A stretch of DNA of 64,000 nt, taken from an uncultured Oscillospiraceae bacterium (GTDB lineage Bacteria; Bacillota; Clostridia; Oscillospirales; Oscillospiraceae). The notes below the pieces were generated by a model. It was not told the origin of the DNA. It worked only from the letters and a program-made list of their open reading frames with translations, and did not search any database. The translations under genes and the position numbers were made by a program. This document shows, piece after piece, positions 31,465 through 39,015 of the stretch (position 1 is its first letter; every line of letters begins with the position of its first letter). The DNA lies in NCBI GenBank assembly GCA_934591815.1, contig CAKTPV010000001.1, positions 202,939 to 266,938 on the forward strand. The letters are read 5' to 3'.

Positions 31465-32868
31465 TCAGAATCGGAAATACAAAAACGGGTTGTAGCTGTC
31501 GCCCACCAGAAAGGCCACGGACACCAGCAGCACCAGCACCATCCAGACGGTGCGCAGCGCGTCGGACGCGGCGGGGGCCATGCCGCCCTCCCACCGGCTC
31601 CACAGCCGCTTGGGCAGGGACGTGCAGCCGATGACCGCCAGCACCAGCACCAGCCAGAAGCTGCGCAGCAGGTAGGCGGCGGTGCCGTCAAACAGCGTGC
31701 CGGAGAACATATGCCCCAGATACGCCCCCAGCTGCGTGAAGTCGGTGATGGCGAACAGCACCCAGCCCATGATAAAGCACAGGCAGGTATAGATATGCCC
31801 CACCACGGCGGGTACACGATCCAGCCATTGCAGCAGGAACGTCTTTTCCAGCAGCAGCAGCACGGCGTAGTACACGCCCCACAGCACAAAGTTCCAGCTG
31901 GCGCCGTGCCACAGTCCGGTGAGGAACCAGACGATGGCGATGTTCAGCAGCTGGCGGCCCAGACCCTTGCGGTTGCCGCCCAGCGGGATATACACATACT
32001 CCCGGAACCATGTGGACAGGCTGATGTGCCAGCGCCGCCAGAACTCCGTGACGGTGCGGGACTCGTAGGGATAGTTGAAGTTCTCCAGAAACCGAAAGCC
32101 GAACAGCCGTCCAAGGCCGATGGCCATGTCGGAGTAGCCGGAGAAGTCGAAATAGATCTGGAAGGTGAAGGCCAGTGCGCCCAGCCATGCCGTGACCACG
32201 GAGGGCGCGGACATGGCGGCGATCTCCTCCCACACGGCGCCCATCTGGTTGGCCAGCAGCACCTTCTTGCCAAGGCCGATGACGAACCGCTGCATACCGG
32301 CGCTGGCGTCCGCCAGCGACTCCCGGCTCCGGTTCTCCAGATCCGCCGCCACCGTCTTGTACTGGACGATGGGCCCGGCGATGAGCTGGGGGAACAGTGT
32401 CACATAGGCGCTGAAGTCGATGATGTTCCGCTGGGGCGGTACCACGCCCCGGTACACGTCGATGGTGTAGCTCATGGTCTGGAAGGTGTAGAACGAGATG
32501 CCGATGGGCAGCAGCAGTCCCAGCGCGGGAACAGCCGTCCCCAGCAGGCCGTTGAGGTTGGTGATGGCGAAATCCGTATACTTGAAGAATCCCAGAATGC
32601 TCAGGTTGCCCACCACGGACACCACCAGCACCGCCTTGGCGCCCTTGGGCTTCCCCACGGCGCGGAAGTGTCCGATGGCCAGACCGTTGCAGTAGTCGAA
32701 TACGGTGGAAAACAGCATGATGAGGATATATTTCGGCTCGCCCCAGCCGTAGAACAACAGGCTGAACACGAGGAGCAGCGCGTTGCGCAGCTTCTTGGGG
32801 CAGATAAAGTAGAGGATCCCCACCAGCGGCAGAAATGCCAGCAGGAATGTGGTGCTGCTGAAAACCAT
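31465..32868 (-). CDS. MBOAT family O-acyltransferase (AlgI/DltB-like)
   Basis: 467 residues, about ten membrane helices. The catalytic histidine is in LTGLWHGASWNFVLWG, and the family text SFYTFQTMSYTIDVYRG, DFSGYSDMAIGLGRLFGF and FWRRWHISLSTWFREYVYIP is complete. These proteins move an acyl group across the membrane for O-acetylation of a surface polymer. The neighbours on both sides are DHHW proteins, the expected extracytoplasmic partners. The start has an AGGAGCC site. Which polymer is modified is not shown. Confidence 0.95.
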   Translation of the reverse strand: MVFSSTTFLLAFLPLVGILYFICPKKLRNALLLVFSLLFYGWGEPKYILIMLFSTVFDYCNGLAIGHFRAVGKPKGAKAVLVVSVVGNLSILGFFKYTDFAITNLNGLLGTAVPALGLLLPIGISFYTFQTMSYTIDVYRGVVPPQRNIIDFSAYVTLFPQLIAGPIVQYKTVAADLENRSRESLADASAGMQRFVIGLGKKVLLANQMGAVWEEIAAMSAPSVVTAWLGALAFTFQIYFDFSGYSDMAIGLGRLFGFRFLENFNYPYESRTVTEFWRRWHISLSTWFREYVYIPLGGNRKGLGRQLLNIAIVWFLTGLWHGASWNFVLWGVYYAVLLLLEKTFLLQWLDRVPAVVGHIYTCLCFIMGWVLFAITDFTQLGAYLGHMFSGTLFDGTAAYLLRSFWLVLVLAVIGCTSLPKRLWSRWEGGMAPAASDALRTVWMVLVLLVSVAFLVGDSYNPFLYFRF

Positions 32869-32913
32869 GGGTCGGCTCCTTTGCTTGAATCGTTATATAT
32901 GCGATAACCGGAA

Positions 32914-32939
32914 AATGGGGCAGGCGAGCCTGCCCCATT
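32914..32939 (-). terminator. Hairpin between DHHW and MBOAT genes
   Basis: AATGGGGCAGG (32914-32924) pairs with 32929-32939, loop CGAG; on the minus strand it is followed by TTTTCC. It may be a partial terminator that lowers expression of the distal MBOAT-DHHW pair. Confidence 0.6.
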
Positions 32940-32953
32940 CTGTTGGTATGCGG

Positions 32954-34150
32954 TTACTTGACGCCCGCCAGCTTGCCCACCTGATAGCTGCCGCGGATGG
33001 CGGACAGGTTGTTGGCGAAGATCACGTCCGTGACGCCGTTGGCCTTGGCGAGGGCGGAGACACTGCCGCTGTAATAGCGGTAGTCGATGACGTAGACCGT
33101 CTGGTAGTGATCCACCAGGAACGGCACGAAGGCGTTGCCGAAGGACTCCTTCACCACGATGCACTTGGACCCGTCGGACAGGTCGGGGTTCTCGATGACG
33201 GTGTAGGGGTTGTCGCCCATGATGAACGTGCCGTACTTCAGTCCGGCGGGGGCGTCGGACTCGTCGTAGATCACCTTGCCGGGCGTCAGGCTGTCCGCCG
33301 TCTTGCCGTACTGCATCCGCGCCTCGGTGCTGATGGGATGGTACGCCGTCACCGTATCGGGGTGGTTCTTCATGGCGTCGGGTTTTCCGCCGTCGTTGTA
33401 GAACGAGCCGAGGAAACCGTCGTACTGGCTGACCTCATACTCCGACAGGCTGTGGGGCGTGATGCCCTTGGCGCCACAGAACTGCACATAGGCGTAGTAA
33501 GCGCCCAGCCCCGTCCAGTGGTGGTCGGTGCGGAAGTAAATATACTCGCCGCGATGGGCCATCAGCGCATCGTGGAGAGGTACCGTCTTTACATTGTTCC
33601 CCATGGCGGCCAGAATATCCTTCTCCGCCTGGGCCTGATCGCTGCCCGGGATGTCGCTGTACAGCGCGTCCGGCAGCGTGATGCCGCTGGACAGCGGTAC
33701 GGCCATGGCATACACAGTGCTGACACCGGCGAGCCGGTCGGCCACGGAGGTCACGATGTCCGCATAGCTCTTGGCCAGACTGTCCACATAGTTGTACATC
33801 TCGAAGCCGGTATCGCCCACCACATACACGCCGCCGGACTGGTAGGGCGTGGCATCCGTGGTGATGGTGTCCAGCGTCTTATTGCCGGTGGGCTGCTGGG
33901 TATCGTCCGGCTGCTGACCGTCCTCCCCGCCCTGCCCGTCCGTGCCGTCGTCCGGCTGCTGGGTGTCGTCCGGCTGCGTTATGACCGGGTCATCCGGTGC
34001 AGGCGCCGGCTTGTCTTTTTTGAATACGTCCGTAAAAATAGCCAGCGCGCCCAGCACCAGCGCCGCCAGCACGATCACCAGCAGCAGAGCGGGCAGCGGA
34101 CTGCGGCGGCGGCGATAGCGGCGGCCGCCATATGCCCGGCGCGGGCTCAC
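32954..34150 (-). CDS. DHHW-motif protein with Pro/Asp/Gln-rich linker
   Basis: 398 residues. A very basic start (RRAYGGRRYRRRRS), one membrane helix (about 19-40), then a low-complexity linker of repeated PDDTQQP/QQPDD units (about 50-88), then the DHHW domain with FRTDHHWTGLGAYYAYV and the serine region CIVVKESFGNAFVPFL. The linker likely spans the cell wall. The GTG start at 34150 overlaps the DUF4358 stop (GTGA). It is homologous in domain to the DHHW protein at 30352 but diverged, suggesting two sequential steps. Confidence 0.88.
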   Translation of the reverse strand: MSPRRAYGGRRYRRRRSPLPALLLVIVLAALVLGALAIFTDVFKKDKPAPAPDDPVITQPDDTQQPDDGTDGQGGEDGQQPDDTQQPTGNKTLDTITTDATPYQSGGVYVVGDTGFEMYNYVDSLAKSYADIVTSVADRLAGVSTVYAMAVPLSSGITLPDALYSDIPGSDQAQAEKDILAAMGNNVKTVPLHDALMAHRGEYIYFRTDHHWTGLGAYYAYVQFCGAKGITPHSLSEYEVSQYDGFLGSFYNDGGKPDAMKNHPDTVTAYHPISTEARMQYGKTADSLTPGKVIYDESDAPAGLKYGTFIMGDNPYTVIENPDLSDGSKCIVVKESFGNAFVPFLVDHYQTVYVIDYRYYSGSVSALAKANGVTDVIFANNLSAIRGSYQVGKLAGVK

Positions 34151-34602
34151 TTTACGTACTCCTTGATGATGCCGCGGGCGGTGTCGGCGTCAGAGGTGAC
34201 GCACAGCACCACGCAGGTGCCGTAGGTCTCAAAGACCGCGCCGTTGATGCGCTCCACCTCGGCGGGCAGATAGCGCTCCATCTCCGTCTTCTGGCTGTTC
34301 AGGAACTCCTGCATGGACGTGCGGAGGGCGGAGGCAGCCGCCGCGTCATAGCACTCGATGACAAAGACCTCCTCGGCGGTGGAGCCGGCGGACATATACG
34401 CCGCTGCGTCGCACTTTTCCGGAAGCTGGAAATAGTAGCCCAGTTCCTCCTTGGAGACGGCGGACAGCTCGGACTCAAAGGCGGTCTTCTCCACCAGCGC
34501 CTTGGCCAGGCTCTGTGCGTCCACGGTGGTCGTTTTCCCGCCGCAGGCGGTCAGTGCAAAAACAGTCATCACAGCAAGCAGCAGCGAAATGATACGTTTC
34601 AT
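34147..34602 (-). CDS. DUF4358 lipoprotein
   Basis: 151 residues. A lipoprotein signal with lipobox FALTACGG (C20) places it on the outer face of the membrane. The remainder (LAKALVEKTAFESELSAVSK, GSTAEEVFVIECYDA) fits DUF4358, a family commonly located beside MBOAT and DHHW genes in Clostridia. Function unknown, presumably part of the same surface-modification apparatus. It is the first gene of the operon; a TATAAT at 34662-34667 (minus strand) about 60 bp upstream is the likely -10 element. Confidence 0.85.
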   Translation of the reverse strand: MKRIISLLLAVMTVFALTACGGKTTTVDAQSLAKALVEKTAFESELSAVSKEELGYYFQLPEKCDAAAYMSAGSTAEEVFVIECYDAAAASALRTSMQEFLNSQKTEMERYLPAEVERINGAVFETYGTCVVLCVTSDADTARGIIKEYVK

Positions 34603-34792
34603 ATGGATCTCCTCAATCTATTCTATGTAGTGCGGGGAAAGGCGAACTTTCCCGGAAAAACATTATAGTACAATCTGTGCAAAAGTAAAAGAGTCAATTT
34701 GTAACAAAGCAGTTAATTTTCCGGAAAGGACGCGTCCCCTGTTCCTTATGACGGTGCAGCCGGGCAAATCGTTCCGCAAAAGGCTCTCCCTC

Positions 34793-34820
34793 TTTACAAA
34801 CAGGCATTTTTTGATATAAT
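34793..34820 (+). promoter_or_regulatory. Promoter of prfB
   Basis: TTTACA (34793-34798) and TATAAT (34815-34820), 16-bp spacer, 40 bp before the start codon. Confidence 0.75.
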
Positions 34821-34859
34821 AGTAAGGCTAAGGAATTTTTCAAGCGGAGGAAATGATAT

Positions 34860-35984
34860 ATGGCAGTCATCGAATACGACGAATATAAGCAGAAGCTGCT
34901 GGCGCTGGAGCCCACGCTGGGTGAGCTGGAAAAGGCGCTGGGTATCCCCAAGGCGCGGGAGGAGCTGGCCGAGCTCCAGAAGGAGACGGAGCAGGAGGGC
35001 TTCTGGAACGATCTGGAGCGCAGCCAGCAGGTGAGCCGTCAGGTCAAGCGTCTGGAGAACAAGATCAAAAAGCACGACAAGCTGGTGTCCGAGTGGGAGG
35101 ATACCCTGACCCTGTGCGAAATGGCGCAGGAGGAGGACGATCCCTCCCAGCTGGACGACGTGGTGGAGGGTTACAACACGCTGGAAAAGGAGATCAGCGA
35201 GCGCCGTCTGGCCGCCCTGCTGTCCGGCGAGTATGACGGCAACAACGCCATTCTCACCTTCCACGCCGGCGCCGGCGGCACCGAGGCCCAGGACTGGACG
35301 GAGATGCTGTACCGGATGTACACCCGCTGGGCCGAGCGCCACGGCTACACCTACCAGCTCATGGACTACGAGGCCGGCGACGAGGCGGGCATCAAGTCCG
35401 CCACCATCCTCATCGAGGGTGAAAACGCCTACGGCTATCTGAAGAGTGAGAACGGCGTCCACCGTCTGGTGCGTGTCAGCCCCTTCGACGCCAACGCCCG
35501 CCGTCAGACCAGCTTCGCCGCGCTGGAGGTCATGCCGGAGCTGGAGGACGACAGCGAGATCGAGATCCGGCCCGAGGACATTGAGATGCAGGCCTGCCGC
35601 TCCTCCGGCGCAGGCGGCCAGCACATCAACAAGACCTCCTCCGCCGTCCGTCTGACCCACCTGCCCACCGGTATCGTGGTGTTCTGCCAGACGGAGCGCA
35701 GCCAGTTCCAGAACCGTGACAACGCCATGAAGATGCTGCGCGCCAAGCTGGCGGAGCTGAAGCTCCAGCAGCACGCCGAAAAGATCAGCGACCTGAAGGG
35801 CGTTCAGATGAAGATCGAGTGGGGCAGCCAGATCCGCTCCTATGTGTTTATGCCTTACACGCTGGCCAAGGACACCCGCACCGGCTACGAGATGGGCAAC
35901 ATTCAGGCCGTGATGGACGGCGATATCGACGGCTTTATCAACGCCTACCTGACCGCCGCCGCCAACGGTGAGATCAAGAAGTAA
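34860..35984 (+). CDS. prfB: Peptide chain release factor 2
   Basis: Terminates translation at UGA and UAA. The 374 residues contain the SPF anticodon-like motif (RVSPFDANARRQTSF) that defines RF2 and the catalytic GGQ in SSGAGGQHINKTSSAV. The frame is continuous: the programmed +1 frameshift near codon 25 that regulates most bacterial prfB genes, with its CTTTGA slippery stop, is not present, so autoregulation by frameshifting appears to be absent. A GCGGAGG site precedes the ATG. Confidence 0.96.
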   Translation: MAVIEYDEYKQKLLALEPTLGELEKALGIPKAREELAELQKETEQEGFWNDLERSQQVSRQVKRLENKIKKHDKLVSEWEDTLTLCEMAQEEDDPSQLDDVVEGYNTLEKEISERRLAALLSGEYDGNNAILTFHAGAGGTEAQDWTEMLYRMYTRWAERHGYTYQLMDYEAGDEAGIKSATILIEGENAYGYLKSENGVHRLVRVSPFDANARRQTSFAALEVMPELEDDSEIEIRPEDIEMQACRSSGAGGQHINKTSSAVRLTHLPTGIVVFCQTERSQFQNRDNAMKMLRAKLAELKLQQHAEKISDLKGVQMKIEWGSQIRSYVFMPYTLAKDTRTGYEMGNIQAVMDGDIDGFINAYLTAAANGEIKK

Positions 35985-35988
35985 CAGA

Positions 35989-36024
35989 AAAAGAGGGAGG
36001 CACCCAGGTGTGCCTCCCTCTTTT
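35989..36024 (+). terminator. Terminator of prfB
   Basis: AAAAGAGGGAGGCAC (35989-36003) pairs with 36010-36024, giving a 15-bp stem that ends in TTTT. Confidence 0.92.
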
Positions 36025-36176
36025 CCTGTTTTGCCGTCTGCCGCGTTGTTTTTCTACCGAAGTGCAGCTAATTCCCCAACCTACTGCGTCTTGCCGCACA
36101 GGCTCATTCCTTTTTTTCAACGCTTGCCGTCATCCGTTTTCTCAGCTCGGCATACAGGCGCCCCCCTACGGGCATT

Positions 36177-36220
36177 ATATCTGGAAACAAGATAAAACGC
36201 AATATCTTGTTTCCAGATAT
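36177..36220. repeat. Perfect 18-bp inverted repeat upstream of XRE gene
   Basis: ATATCTGGAAACAAGATA (36177-36194) and its exact reverse complement (36203-36220), 8-nt centre AAACGCAA. No T-run follows. Its position 40 bp before the XRE coding region suggests an operator for that regulator. Confidence 0.75.
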
Positions 36221-36260
36221 TCTATGCTGTACCCGGGTGATGCAAGTGCGATATGAGGTC

Positions 36261-36485
36261 ATGCGGTATGAGACGATCCGCAACCTGCGGATCGATGCTG
36301 GTCTGACGCAGCGGGAGGTCGCGGAATATTTGAATATCAAGCAGAACACGTATTCTCAATATGAGATCGGTGTGCTGAATTACCCCACGGATGTGCTGTG
36401 CCGTCTGGCAGACTTTTACCATGTCAGTGTGGACTATCTGCTGGGTCGTACAGACCGGAAGGAACCTTATCCGCGGAAGAAATAA
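36261..36485 (+). CDS. Small XRE-family regulator
   Basis: 74 residues, almost entirely one Cro/CI helix-turn-helix: MRYETIRNLRIDAGLTQREV, AEYLNIKQNTYSQYEIG, FYHVSVDYLLGRTDRKE. The MRYETIRNLR opening matches the usual start of the family; an in-frame ATG at 36240 would add seven residues, and neither has a strong ribosome site. The large palindrome upstream suggests autoregulation. It is isolated between two terminators. Targets unknown. Confidence 0.85.
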   Translation: MRYETIRNLRIDAGLTQREVAEYLNIKQNTYSQYEIGVLNYPTDVLCRLADFYHVSVDYLLGRTDRKEPYPRKK

Positions 36486-36518
36486 GAGAAGCGGCTCGCA
36501 AGAGCCGCTTCTCTTATT
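36481..36518. terminator. Bidirectional terminator
   Basis: A 17-bp perfect stem (36481-36497 with 36502-36518; core AGAAGCGGCTC), tetraloop GCAA, T-rich ends. It lies between the convergent XRE and thiolase genes. Confidence 0.92.
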
Positions 36519-36534
36519 TGTTTTCAGACGTGCT

Positions 36535-37791
36535 TCAGCACTTCTCGAACACCACTGCGGTGCCCATGCCGCCGCCGATGCACAGGGTCGCCAGGCCCTT
36601 CTTGGCCTCGGGACGCTTCTGCATCTCGTGCAGCAGGGTGACGATGATACGCGCACCGGAGGCGCCCACAGGGTGACCCAGCGCGATAGCGCCGCCGTTG
36701 ACGTTGACCTTGCTCATGTCAAAGTGCAGCTCGCGGGCCACAGCGATGGACTGAGCGGCAAAGGCCTCGTTGGCCTCCACCAGATCGATGTCGTCGATGG
36801 TCACGCCGGCCTTCTTCATGGCGTTGCGGGAAGCCACCACGGGACCGACGCCCATGATCTTGGGATCCACGCCGCCCTGACCCCAGCCGATCAGCTTGGC
36901 CATGGGCTTCAGACCGTACTTCTCCACAGCCTCGCCGGAGGCCAGCACGATGGCGGCAGCGCCGTCGTTGATGCCGGAGGCGTTGGCGGCGGTGACGCGC
37001 TGGGTGCCCTTATCGGCAGCATCCTGTGAGCCGGTGACCTCGAAGGTATGTACCACCTGAGGATTGGGGGACTCGGGACCCACGGGGAACGCGCCCTTCA
37101 GCTTGGCGATGCTGTCAGCGGTGACGCCGGCCTTGGGATACTCGTCCTTGGCGAAGGGGACCATGTCCTTCTTGACCTTGATCATCACGGGGACGATCTC
37201 GTCGTCGAAGCGGCCGGATGCCTGTGCGGCCTCCGCCTTCTGCTGGGAGGCAGCGGCGAACTCGTCCTGCTCGCGACGGGTGATGCCCCAGATATCGTTG
37301 ATGTTCTCGGCGGTGGTGCCCATGTGGTAGTTGTTATAGGCGTCCCACAGGCCGTCCTTGATCATGGTGTCCACCAGCTTCTTGTCGCCCATACGAGCGC
37401 CCCAGCGGGCGTCCATGGAGGCAAAGGGAGCGGCGCTCATGTTCTCGGTACCGCCGCAGACCACGATGTCGGAATCACCGGCCAGGATGGAGCGGGCGCC
37501 CTCGATGACGGACTTCATACCGGAGCCGCAGACCATGCCGACGGTGTAGGCGGGCACGGAATAGGGGATGCCGGCCTTGATAGAAACCTGACGCGCCACG
37601 TTCTGGCCCTGAGCAGAGGTCAGGATGCAGCCGAACATCAGCTCATCCACGTTCTCAGGTGCAATGTTGGCGCGCTTCAGAGCCTCCTTGACCACCACAG
37701 CGCCCATGTCGGCAGCGGGGGTGTTCTTCAGGGAGCCGCCAAAGGAACCGATCGCGGTTCTGCAGCAGTTGACAACATACAGGTCTTTCAT
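36535..37791 (-). CDS. Acetyl-CoA C-acetyltransferase (thiolase)
   Basis: Condenses two acetyl-CoA to acetoacetyl-CoA, the entry to butyrate formation in gut Clostridia. Catalytic residues are C88 (GMVCGSGMKS), H373 (GGAIALGHPVGASGAR) and C404 (LCIGGGMGTA). The 418 residues are longer than the usual about 392 because of an insertion in the middle (FPVGPESPNPQVVHTFEV, SQDAADKGTQRVTAANASG). The rest of the butyrate pathway is not in the window. An AGGAGGTAAC site precedes the ATG. Rex-like half-sites lie upstream. Confidence 0.95.
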   Translation of the reverse strand: MKDLYVVNCCRTAIGSFGGSLKNTPAADMGAVVVKEALKRANIAPENVDELMFGCILTSAQGQNVARQVSIKAGIPYSVPAYTVGMVCGSGMKSVIEGARSILAGDSDIVVCGGTENMSAAPFASMDARWGARMGDKKLVDTMIKDGLWDAYNNYHMGTTAENINDIWGITRREQDEFAAASQQKAEAAQASGRFDDEIVPVMIKVKKDMVPFAKDEYPKAGVTADSIAKLKGAFPVGPESPNPQVVHTFEVTGSQDAADKGTQRVTAANASGINDGAAAIVLASGEAVEKYGLKPMAKLIGWGQGGVDPKIMGVGPVVASRNAMKKAGVTIDDIDLVEANEAFAAQSIAVARELHFDMSKVNVNGGAIALGHPVGASGARIIVTLLHEMQKRPEAKKGLATLCIGGGMGTAVVFEKC

Positions 37792-37820
37792 GAAAGTTAC
37801 CTCCTATAAAGATTAAGCTC

Positions 37821-37849
37821 ATTATACCGCTTTGTATAACGAATGTCTA
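37821..37849 (-). promoter_or_regulatory. Probable thiolase promoter
   Basis: On the minus strand TAGACA (37844-37849) and TATAAT (37821-37826), 17-bp spacer. Confidence 0.6.
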
Positions 37850-37858
37850 TGCTCATGA

Positions 37859-37916
37859 TAGTCAACTTTTTAACAATAGTCAACGGTCAATTTCAAGTTT
37901 GTTAAAAAATCGTCAA
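37859..37916 (-). promoter_or_regulatory. Two Rex-like redox operator candidates
   Basis: On the minus strand TTGTTAAAAAGTTGACTA (37859-37876) has one perfect half of the Rex consensus TTGTTAA-N4-TTAACAA and 5 of 7 in the other. A second site, TTGTTAAAAAATCGTCAA, lies on the plus strand at 37899-37916 and matches one half only. Rex is known to control thl in clostridia; here the sites are upstream of the -35, so the call is tentative. Confidence 0.35.
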
Positions 37917-37965
37917 AAGGTGCATGACAGCCCCGTCCTTTCCGTCATTTTGACGGATAGGCACT

Positions 37966-39015
37966 TTACTTTTCGGTCGGCTGCGCGGTCTGCGACAGCT
38001 GGCTGCGCAGCTGCGTCAGCGTCTGATAGAACGTGCCGGTGTCGATAGAGGCGTACAGCTCCTCGTTATAGACCACGCTGGCTGCGCTGCGCCGCGCCTG
38101 CATCTGTGCATTGAAATACGCGGGCAGCACCGCGGACAGATCCGTCTCCTCCCGCAGGAAGATGTAGTATCCCTCGTCCGCGGCGATCACATCCGACACC
38201 TCGTTGGCTGCCAGCGCCATGGCCGCCTCGCAGACGGGGTCGCCCTCCGTCACGGTGAAGGTGATGCTGTCCTTCTGATCCACGCCCCGCTCCTGACAGA
38301 TGGCGGCGTGCTCCGCGATCTTATCCTCCGCCTCCTGCATCCGCTTGAGGTAGCCGTTGGCCTCCTCCTCGGCACCGTCACCGGCGGGTACGTAGATGGC
38401 GCGGCCCGTCAGGTAGCCGTTGTCCGCCGCATACTGAGCCAGCGCCGCCCCGTCGGGGTGCAGGGCGCTGCCCTCGGTGCTGAACTCTGTCTCCAGCCGC
38501 TGGTAGAGGAATGCCGTCTCCGGGATGCGGTCATACGCCTCCTCCGTAAGGCCCATTGCCGCCAGCTGCTGCTGGTAGGCCTCCTCGCCGCCGTAGTACT
38601 CCACATACGCCTGCCGCTGTGCCTCCAGCGCCGCCTGATCCTCCTCGGTCAGCGTCACGCCGGCCTCCTGTGCCCATGCCCGCACCACGCTGTACAGCTT
38701 CACCGTCTCCACGGCCTCGGTCTTGGCGTAGTCGCCGTAGGTCACACCCGCGGTGATCTCAGCGTTCCAGTCCACATTCGGCACATAGTTGCTCAGATAC
38801 TCGCAGTCGTAGGCCAGCCAGTACAGATACTCCTCCGCCGTCACGGTCTGTCCGTCGATGCGCAGCAGCTCCGCGTCGGGATGGAGCCCGCTGGCCTCAT
38901 ACAGCAGGCCGTCGGTGCGGTGTCCCTTCTTCATGCCTCCGGTGAGGGAGATGGCTCCCACCAGCACCACAGAGGCCAGCGCACCGGCGATCAGGCGCAC
39001 CCAATTATTCTTCAT
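37966..39015 (-). CDS. PrsA/SurA-like foldase lipoprotein-type protein
   Basis: 349 residues. An N-terminal membrane anchor (NNWVRLIAGALASVVLVGAI) is followed by an exported region that resembles the SurA/PrsA chaperone class: LLRIDGQTVTAEEYLYWLAY, ALEAQRQAYVEYYGGEEAYQ, and a parvulin-like part (DSITFTVTEGDPVCEAAMAL, IAADEGYYIFLREE). No lipobox cysteine follows the helix, so it is probably a signal-anchor protein. The catalytic parvulin residues are not convincing. The start follows AAGGAGG and overlaps the mfd end by 11 bp, indicating co-transcription. Confidence 0.75.
   Translation of the reverse strand: MKNNWVRLIAGALASVVLVGAISLTGGMKKGHRTDGLLYEASGLHPDAELLRIDGQTVTAEEYLYWLAYDCEYLSNYVPNVDWNAEITAGVTYGDYAKTEAVETVKLYSVVRAWAQEAGVTLTEEDQAALEAQRQAYVEYYGGEEAYQQQLAAMGLTEEAYDRIPETAFLYQRLETEFSTEGSALHPDGAALAQYAADNGYLTGRAIYVPAGDGAEEEANGYLKRMQEAEDKIAEHAAICQERGVDQKDSITFTVTEGDPVCEAAMALAANEVSDVIAADEGYYIFLREETDLSAVLPAYFNAQMQARRSAASVVYNEELYASIDTGTFYQTLTQLRSQLSQTAQPTEK

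Noticed and set aside
30553..32907. 784-codon open frame opposite the DHHW and MBOAT genes
   Set aside because: Antisense shadow with His/Gln-rich low-complexity translation and no ribosome site.
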